A model generated the notes under the pieces. That model was not told the origin of the DNA. It ran no database searches and saw only the letters and a list, made by a program, of their open reading frames with translations. The position numbers and the translations under genes were made by a program. Below, piece by piece: positions 33,541-39,081 of a stretch of 39,081 bases of DNA (position 1 is its first letter; every line of letters begins with the position of its first letter). Origin of the DNA: Bacteroidales bacterium (GTDB lineage Bacteria; Bacteroidota; Bacteroidia; Bacteroidales; P3); the NCBI GenBank assembly GCA_017958525.1, contig JAGDCN010000053.1:1-39081 (forward strand). Direction: 5' to 3'.

Positions 33541-34179
33541 ATGCTCTCTCCATCACTGCTTTCCGCCGATTTCGGCAACCTCCAACGCGACATAGAAATG
33601 CTCAACAACAGTCAGTGTGACTGGCTGCACGTTGACGTAATGGACGGTATCTTTGTCCCGAATATTTCTTTCGGACAACCCATTGTCAAACACATCAAAA
33701 AACACGCCCGCAAACCCCTTGACGTACATCTTATGATCATCGATCCGGGACGCTACATCAAAGACTTCCGTGAGGCTGGCGCCGACATACTTACGGTTCA
33801 TTACGAGGCCTGCACACATCTCGACCGCACACTCCACGCCATCCGCGATGCAGGTATGAAATGCGGTGTTGTGCTCAATCCACATACACCCGTCTCGCTG
33901 CTCGAAGACACAGTCCAAATATGCGATGTCGTGCTGCTAATGAGCGTCAACCCCGGCTTCGGTGGACAGAAATTTATCGAAAACACCTACAACAAAGTGC
34001 GACAACTACGCCAGCTCCTTGACCGCAAAAACCCACAATGCCTCATCGAAATCGACGGCGGCGTCAATACCACCAACGCACCGCTGCTCTATGAGGCAGG
34101 TGCCGACGTACTTGTGGCCGGCAACGCCGTCTTCAAGTCAGAGAATCCGATGCAAACCATCATTGACCTAAAGAAATGA
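33541..34179 (+). CDS. rpe: Ribulose-phosphate 3-epimerase
   Basis: Interconverts ribulose 5-phosphate and xylulose 5-phosphate in the pentose phosphate pathway. The 212-residue TIM barrel shows SPSLLSADFGNL, the metal-site VDVMDGIFVPN, LDVHLMI, VLLMSVNPGFGGQKF, and EIDGGVN, all in order. ATG at 33541 is chosen since the open frame from 33490 overlaps the yitT end and adds 17 non-family residues. It overlaps rlmI by four bases (ATGA). Confidence 0.96.
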   Translation: MLSPSLLSADFGNLQRDIEMLNNSQCDWLHVDVMDGIFVPNISFGQPIVKHIKKHARKPLDVHLMIIDPGRYIKDFREAGADILTVHYEACTHLDRTLHAIRDAGMKCGVVLNPHTPVSLLEDTVQICDVVLLMSVNPGFGGQKFIENTYNKVRQLRQLLDRKNPQCLIEIDGGVNTTNAPLLYEAGADVLVAGNAVFKSENPMQTIIDLKK

Positions 34180-35408
34180 GCAGGCCGCAACTAATAATCG
34201 CCAACGGTAAGGAAAAAGCCCTGCAGAGAAAGCATCCGTGGATTTTTTCTGGTGCTGTCAAACGCATTATCGGCGAGCCGCAAGAGGGCGACATCGTTGA
34301 TGTCATTTCTGCCGACGGACGATGGATGGCCATCGGACAATATCAAAATGAATCTATCATCTGCAAAGTATTATCATTTGATACACAAAATATTGACAAT
34401 GCTTTCTTCGAGCAGAGATTAAATTCCGCAATTGCCTATCGCAAACGGTTTAGTTTCTTTGACAAAGATAATCCTACCAATGTCTTCCGACTTATAAACG
34501 GCGAGGGCGACTTCCTGCCGGGCCTTATCTGCGACTGGTATAACGGTGTGCTGGTGATGCAAGCCCACAGCATCGGTATGCATCGCCTGTTTCCGATGCT
34601 TACAGAGCTGTTTGTCAAACTACTTACCCCTCATATCGTGTCGGTGTTCGACAAAAGCAGCGCAACTATGCCAGGAGGATGCGATGACGGTTTCCTGTGG
34701 GGTGACACGACACCGGAACGTGAGATTTGTGAGCACGGCAACAGAATGTTTATCAACTTTTTCGAAGGTCAGAAGACTGGATTTTTTGTCGATCAACGCG
34801 AGAACAGACACCTTGTCGGTGAACTGTCGAAGGGTAGGAGAGTGCTCAACTGCTTTGGATATACCGGCGGTTTCTCATTAGCGGCACTTCGCGGCGGCGC
34901 CGAATATGTTGAGACAGTGGATATTTCGAAGAAAGCCATAGAGCTGTGCAACCGCAATGTGGAACTGAATTTCGGCAAAGAAGCACCGCACAAAGGCACC
35001 GTCGCCGACGTGCTCCAGTTTTTGAACGGAGGCATTGAAACAGAAAGCGGAAAACGGAAAACGGAAAGCGGGCTGACGCATTCTGGTTCTCCGTTCGATA
35101 TTATCATCCTTGACCCACCGGCTTTTGCCAAGAATCACCGTTCTCTGCAGCAAGGATTGAAAGGGTATCGTTCCATCAACCAACGAGCTATGGAGATTTT
35201 GCCAAACGGCGGACTGTTGATGACCTTCAGCTGCAGCCAGGCGGTATCCAAAGAGGACTTCCAGACTATGGTCTTCACCGCTGCTGCCAATGCAAATAAA
35301 AAAGTCCGCATCGTTCGCTGGCTTCCTCACGCCATTGACCATCCCGTAAGCATCTACCACCCCGAAGGCGAGTACCTGAAAGGACTGCTGCTGCAAATTG
35401 AAAGTTAA
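34176..35408 (+). CDS. rlmI: RlmI-family 23S rRNA cytosine-5 methyltransferase
   Basis: A class I SAM-dependent methyltransferase expected to make m5C in 23S rRNA (position 1962 in E. coli). An N-terminal PUA domain (about 1-75, KALQRKHPWIFSGAVKRI) and an EEHD-like middle region precede the catalytic domain. SAM motif I is NCFGYTGGFSLAALRGGA; the catalytic/base-flip region is ILDPPAFAKN, then FSCSQAVS. Between motif I and DPP the loop carries an insertion encoded by GGAAAACGGAAA-type repeats (35041-35072). Its start overlaps the rpe stop by four bases. Confidence 0.88.
   Translation: MSRPQLIIANGKEKALQRKHPWIFSGAVKRIIGEPQEGDIVDVISADGRWMAIGQYQNESIICKVLSFDTQNIDNAFFEQRLNSAIAYRKRFSFFDKDNPTNVFRLINGEGDFLPGLICDWYNGVLVMQAHSIGMHRLFPMLTELFVKLLTPHIVSVFDKSSATMPGGCDDGFLWGDTTPEREICEHGNRMFINFFEGQKTGFFVDQRENRHLVGELSKGRRVLNCFGYTGGFSLAALRGGAEYVETVDISKKAIELCNRNVELNFGKEAPHKGTVADVLQFLNGGIETESGKRKTESGLTHSGSPFDIIILDPPAFAKNHRSLQQGLKGYRSINQRAMEILPNGGLLMTFSCSQAVSKEDFQTMVFTAAANANKKVRIVRWLPHAIDHPVSIYHPEGEYLKGLLLQIES
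35041..35072. repeat. GCGGAAAACGGAAA simple repeat inside rlmI
   Basis: A GCGGAAAACGGAAAACGGAA-type run encodes a hydrophilic loop (ESGKRKTESG). It resembles a minus-strand stretch of the PPDK-like gene (about 8606-8632), which encodes KTENGNRKK. Confidence 0.6.
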
Positions 35409-35430
35409 GAGGAAGTTAAACTGGGAGTAA

Positions 35431-35486
35431 AAAAGGAAATAAAAGAGGACAATACGTAATAGCATATTCATATCAACATATCAACA
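35431..35486. repeat. Dispersed 56-57 bp intergenic repeat, copy 2
   Basis: Near-identical to 22341-22397, in the same orientation and at about the same distance from the following start codon. It is followed by further octamers TCAACAAA and TCAACAAC at 35496-35511 just before folE. Confidence 0.85.
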
Positions 35487-35519
35487 TAAATCACATCAAC
35501 AAATCAACAACAAACGCCA

Positions 35520-36125
35520 ATGGAAAAAGGCTACCTTAAAATAGACCAATATGATGAGAAGTGTGTCGCGGAGATGGCGAAACACTATAAAGAGATAATC
35601 CGCCTGCTGGGTGAAGACCCAACGCGCGAAGGACTCATCAAATCGCCCGAACGCATCGCAAAGGCGATGCTTTATTTCACCAACGGCTATGATCTCGACC
35701 CGGAGGAGATTTTGCGTTCGGCGATGTTCCACGAGGACTACAAGCAAATGGTCGTCGTCAAGGACATAGAGCTCTATTCGCTCTGCGAGCACCACCTTGT
35801 GCCCTTTGTCGGCAAAGCTCACGTGGCCTACATTCCAAACGGTACTATAGTGGGTCTGAGCAAGATACCGCGAGTGGTCGATGCCTACGCCCGCCGTATG
35901 CAGGTGCAGGAACGCCTAACAAAGCAAATAAAGGACTGCATCCAAAACACGTTGAATCCTCTCGGTGTGGCCGTCGTCATCGAGGCACAGCATATGTGTA
36001 TGTCGATGCGAGGCGTGCAGAAGCAAAACTCTGTGACAACCACCAGCGACTTCACCGGCGCTTTTATGAAAGATCCCAAGACCCGCGAGGAGTTTATGCA
36101 TATCATCGGTGTCGACCTGCACTAA
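35520..36125 (+). CDS. folE: GTP cyclohydrolase I
   Basis: Makes 7,8-dihydroneopterin triphosphate from GTP, the first step to folate. The 201-residue protein has the zinc ligands Cys89 (in LCEHHLVPF), His92 and Cys160 (in QHMCMSMRG). [23 protein letters not shown] and [10 protein letters not shown] are also characteristic. Length and domain are standard. It lies downstream of the dispersed repeat and is closed by a long hairpin terminator. Confidence 0.96.
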   Translation: MEKGYLKIDQYDEKCVAEMAKHYKEIIRLLGEDPTREGLIKSPERIAKAMLYFTNGYDLDPEEILRSAMFHEDYKQMVVVKDIELYSLCEHHLVPFVGKAHVAYIPNGTIVGLSKIPRVVDAYARRMQVQERLTKQIKDCIQNTLNPLGVAVVIEAQHMCMSMRGVQKQNSVTTTSDFTGAFMKDPKTREEFMHIIGVDLH

Positions 36126-36131
36126 ACAAAG

Positions 36132-36197
36132 ACGAAAACGAAAACCAAAACTGTGCCAGCCAGTTTTAGTTTTCGTCTTCGTTTTCGTTATTTTTTT
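36132..36197 (+). terminator. Long hairpin terminator after folE
   Basis: ACGAAAACGAAAACC-AAAACTG (36132-36153) pairs with 36161-36182 over about 22 bp with one mismatch and a wobble, then a T7 tract at 36191-36197. The arms are built from GTTTTC/GAAAAC repeats. Confidence 0.85.
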
Positions 36198-36258
36198 GGT
36201 TTTGTAAAAATCACAAAAAAAATGTTACATAACTAAATAGATCGAAAACAATTATTTT

Positions 36259-38166
36259 ATGAAAAAATCATTTTTATTTATGATTCTTATGCTGCCATTG
36301 TTGGCGATGGCACAAAACAAACCGTTGACCCAAAAGCAGAGCAAGGCTCACCTCAAAGCCTTGAAAGAGCTGAGCACAATTTACGAAATATATAACTATA
36401 TAGGCAACGACACCTATATTGCATATAAAAAAGGTGAAAACAGGCCACGAGCTTGGCTTGTTAACACTGCAGGCAATAAACTGCTTCCATTTGAATTTGA
36501 CTATATTGATATTGTAGAAAGATGTAGCCTGTTGTCGCTTTTCAAAGACACACTAATTGGCTTTGCCGACCGCAGTGGCAACATTATTGTTCCATTAATA
36601 TATGACAATTCTATATATGATGGTGATGGACCAATATTTGCAACAAGAGGGCATATTGTTGTCAGGAAAGATGGCAAGTACGGTGTTATTGACACAACAG
36701 GCCGCGTTGTGGTTCCGTTGAAATATAGTGGTGACTATATATATTTAGATTACGAAGTGCCTTTCATCTATTTGGACAAATATTCCGATGGACAATACAC
36801 AGAATACCTTATCCGATACAACGGCGACACCGTCATAATTGCTGAAGATGTCTGTTATATGTCAGACGGAATAATCAGAGTCCGTAAGGACAATCTTTAT
36901 GGATTGTACGACACGACAGGGCGTGAAATCGTAAAATGCCAATATGATGTTTTTAATAGCATCCCATATAATGGGCTGTATTCAGTGAGAAAAGACGGCC
37001 ATTGGAAACTCATAGACCTTAAAGGGAAAGAGCATTTTACCACGGCATTGAGTAAAATCGACGACAGTTGCTTTGTTCGATACAGCACGTCGGGTCTGAT
37101 TTTCCACTACAGCAACAGTAACAGTATGTGCGGAGCCATCGACACCAACGGACGCACTGTCATAGCGCCCGACTCCAATTACACTTATGTTTTTTACGAC
37201 GACAGCGAACGTATAGTTATGACAGACGAGGAAGATTATAACGCTTATGTATTTGACATTAAAGGCAATCTGCTTGACAGTTATTCTTATTACATAGACG
37301 TCTGTTGCGACGAAGAACCGTTGTCAAAATATATAACAGTAAAAAAGAATGGCCTATACGGTCTTGTGGATAGCTGCTGGAACCTCGTGATGCCATTCAA
37401 ATTCAAGAATGAATTGTCGGCTGTGGACAACAACCATTTCCTTACAGACCTCGGCGACGGCATAAAAGGCCTTGTCGATCTCAATGGCAAAATACTATTC
37501 AAGGCGCCTTTTGATTGGTTTTTTTCTCACGGCAATGGCATATACAGTGGTAATTCCTACGACAGCAGAGATCGCAAAAACAAAATCGTCGGTTTTGCCG
37601 ACATATATGGCAACACCACACTCACCAAGGAGGAATATGCCACAATGCAGCGTTGGAACAAACAGCGCGAGGAGGAAGAACGCATAGCCGCTGAAAAACG
37701 GAAAGCCCAAGCCGAAAACAAATCAACAACTCAACAACTCAACAAATCAACCACAATAACCTTTGACGGCGAAGAGGAAGTCTTTGTCGTCGTCGAAGAG
37801 CCGCCACGTTTTCCAGGTGGCGACAGCGCGCTTTATATGTACCTCTGTATGAACCTCAGCTATCCCGATGCCGCCCGCGAAAACAAAATAGAAGGAATGG
37901 TTGTTGTCTTATTTGTTGTTGAGAAAGACGGCTCGGTCAGCAATGTCCGTGTTCTGCGCGACATCGGCGGCGGATGTGGCGAGGCAGCCGTCGAAGTCGT
38001 CAAGAATATGCCACGGTGGGAGCCCGGACGTCAGGCCGGCAAAGCGATACGTACACAGTTCAGCCTGCCACTGAAATTCGAGCTTAAAAGCTACGACTCT
38101 ACAAACGGTATATCGCAAGAAGAGAAATGCAACTTCCTGCTCAACCAAAGCAGCTATAAGAAATAA
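36259..38166 (+). CDS. WG-repeat protein with C-terminal TonB domain
   Basis: A 635-residue exported protein with signal peptide MKKSFLFMILMLPLLAMAQ. Residues about 85-420 contain around seven WG-like repeats (KYGVIDTTGRVVVPLKY, LYGLYDTTGREIVKCQY, LYGLVDSCWNLVMPFKF, KGLVDLNGKILF). A charged EEERIAAEKRKAQAENK linker follows. The final 110 residues form a TonB C-terminal domain (PPRFPGGDSALYMYLCMN, YPDAARENKIEGMVVV, VLRDIGGGCGEAAVEVV, MPRWEPGRQAGK). It lacks the usual N-terminal TonB membrane anchor, so it may be a periplasmic envelope protein rather than an energy-coupling TonB. The linker contains an 8-bp simple repeat. No firm function. Confidence 0.82.
   Translation: MKKSFLFMILMLPLLAMAQNKPLTQKQSKAHLKALKELSTIYEIYNYIGNDTYIAYKKGENRPRAWLVNTAGNKLLPFEFDYIDIVERCSLLSLFKDTLIGFADRSGNIIVPLIYDNSIYDGDGPIFATRGHIVVRKDGKYGVIDTTGRVVVPLKYSGDYIYLDYEVPFIYLDKYSDGQYTEYLIRYNGDTVIIAEDVCYMSDGIIRVRKDNLYGLYDTTGREIVKCQYDVFNSIPYNGLYSVRKDGHWKLIDLKGKEHFTTALSKIDDSCFVRYSTSGLIFHYSNSNSMCGAIDTNGRTVIAPDSNYTYVFYDDSERIVMTDEEDYNAYVFDIKGNLLDSYSYYIDVCCDEEPLSKYITVKKNGLYGLVDSCWNLVMPFKFKNELSAVDNNHFLTDLGDGIKGLVDLNGKILFKAPFDWFFSHGNGIYSGNSYDSRDRKNKIVGFADIYGNTTLTKEEYATMQRWNKQREEEERIAAEKRKAQAENKSTTQQLNKSTTITFDGEEEVFVVVEEPPRFPGGDSALYMYLCMNLSYPDAARENKIEGMVVVLFVVEKDGSVSNVRVLRDIGGGCGEAAVEVVKNMPRWEPGRQAGKAIRTQFSLPLKFELKSYDSTNGISQEEKCNFLLNQSSYKK
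37723..37754. repeat. Four TCAACAAC-type octamers inside the WG/TonB gene
   Basis: TCAACAAC, TCAACAAC, TCAACAAA and TCAACCAC lie head to tail in the linker before the TonB domain. The same octamers occur upstream of folE at 35496-35511. A change by one unit would shift the reading frame. Confidence 0.7.
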
Positions 38167-38197
38167 AAAACGCTGTTACTTTTGAAGGTACGTGGGT

Positions 38198-39081
38198 TTA
38201 TTTTCTTTTAAGGTATTTCGACGGCGACTCACCGTACTTTTTCACAAACGAGCGCAGGAATGTGGCGTAGGAGTTGAAGCCCGACAAGGTTGCCACATCG
38301 TCCATCGAGTGACGCCGCTCAACGTCCCAATTGTCGAGCAGCTTTTTAGCCTCCTCAAGCCGGAAGTCGTTTATGTACTCATAGAAAGTCTTGCCTTTCT
38401 CGCGGTTAATGTAGTTGCTTAGATATTGACGGTTGGTTCCCAGCAGCGTTGCCAATTTCTGAAGGGTCAATGCAGTGTCGAGATAATGTTTCTTGTCGCG
38501 AATTATATCATCTACATTTGTGTCGTTGAGAATCTTATAATACTCGTTTGTCGACTCTGCGGTTTTATTTCCATCTTCGTTGGCACTCTCTTCCTGTGCG
38601 GGTGCGACAAAAACCTGCTGATGGGTGATTTTGTTCAGAATAAGCAAGACGTAAACGATGGTGATTACGCACCAGACAGTGTCGAAAATCAGATTGTCTT
38701 CGACGCTTTTGTCTGAGAACCAGTCCTGCTGCGAGAGGCTTTCGACAGACCAAATCAGCTGAACTACATAAAGCAGTGCGATAAAAATAATACCCCATCG
38801 CAGGTCTAAAAACTCGATGTTGCCGACATTGTCGCGCAGCATAGCGTCGTGTCTCTTAATGGAATAGCCCAGCCATACGAGCAGCACCGACGAGACGACA
38901 AGGGTGACGATCTGCACCACGGGATAGACGAGGGGACTTTGCGTTATTGCAAACACCAGCATAGCAACAAGATAGGGTATCTCAAACAGCGCAAGCCTGG
39001 AGAAACTGAAGCGTCCCGGGAATACCAGCGTAACGGTGAACATCATATATCCTCCGACAATAATGTAGTCGTAGAATATCA
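38198..39081 (-). CDS. Membrane-bound AraC-family regulator, partial
   Basis: The 5' end lies beyond the window: the frame stays open to the edge, and the codons upstream of the first visible ATG (39046) read IFYDYIIVGGYMM, continuing a membrane segment. At least four further hydrophobic segments follow, then a linker and a C-terminal AraC/HTH_18 domain of about 100 residues (LQKLATLLGTNRQYLSNYIN, then SMDDVATLSGFNSYATFLRSFVKKYGESPSKYL). Such integral-membrane AraC proteins are common in Bacteroidota; they probably sense envelope or membrane signals. Its target genes cannot be told from this window. Confidence 0.85.
   Translation of the reverse strand, partial: IFYDYIIVGGYMMFTVTLVFPGRFSFSRLALFEIPYLVAMLVFAITQSPLVYPVVQIVTLVVSSVLLVWLGYSIKRHDAMLRDNVGNIEFLDLRWGIIFIALLYVVQLIWSVESLSQQDWFSDKSVEDNLIFDTVWCVITIVYVLLILNKITHQQVFVAPAQEESANEDGNKTAESTNEYYKILNDTNVDDIIRDKKHYLDTALTLQKLATLLGTNRQYLSNYINREKGKTFYEYINDFRLEEAKKLLDNWDVERRHSMDDVATLSGFNSYATFLRSFVKKYGESPSKYLKRK

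Overview
The window looks like chromosomal DNA of a member of the Bacteroidota, most likely an uncultured or gut-type Bacteroidales. Three things support this. Promoter-like sites match the Bacteroidota -7 consensus TAnnTTTG (before prs, glnS, the LEA-like lipoprotein, and in the divergent region near 10980). There are many SPII lipoproteins and small outer-membrane barrels. Several families are typical of the phylum: YitT/DUF2179, the YjjG-type HAD protein, the PUA-RlmI methyltransferase, WG-repeat/TonB proteins and a membrane-bound AraC regulator. There is no rRNA, tRNA, CRISPR array, transposase, integrase or phage gene. The stretch is a gene-dense core region with AT-rich repeats between the genes.

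Layout. (1) 1-6194, plus strand: prs and rplY with a strong terminator; yjjG-type nucleotidase and era; an LtaS-like membrane sulfatase and an exported nitroreductase-family lipoprotein. (2) 6243-10928, minus strand: three overlapping genes, namely an outer-membrane barrel, an S41 protease lipoprotein and a large protein resembling pyruvate phosphate dikinase but without the usual C-terminal barrel. (3) 11037-18395, plus strand, divergent from (2): a coiled-coil lipoprotein, a 915-residue fusion of a MurL-type epimerase with a MurD2-type ligase, an M20D amidohydrolase started by an overlapping GTG, and a secreted C69 dipeptidase, closed by a terminator. (4) 18603-20015: two small lipoproteins, convergent. 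(5) 20604-28549, plus strand: glnS, a GT39-like membrane glycosyltransferase, a small lipoprotein, pheT, an ankyrin-like small protein and rluB. (6) 28608-31481, minus strand: an outer-membrane barrel and topB. (7) 31848-36125, plus strand: yggS, yitT-like, rpe, rlmI and folE. (8) A WG-repeat/TonB-domain protein, and a membrane AraC regulator that runs off the right edge.

The most interesting item is the gene at 12916-15663. It appears to join in one polypeptide the two activities of the alternative route to D-glutamate in peptidoglycan: ligation of L-Glu to UDP-MurNAc-L-Ala, then epimerisation of that Glu. The fusion lies one base after a coiled-coil lipoprotein gene and overlaps a metallo-amidohydrolase gene, which suggests a co-translated cell-wall module. 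Also notable are a perfect 46-bp palindrome made of 11-bp-phased ATAAGAA/TTCTTAT units between topB and yggS, the barrel-less PPDK-like protein, and a family of short repeats (TCAACAnn octamers, GTTTTC hexamers) found both between genes and inside coding linkers.

All assignments come from reading the sequence and from remembered family motifs; no database search was run.
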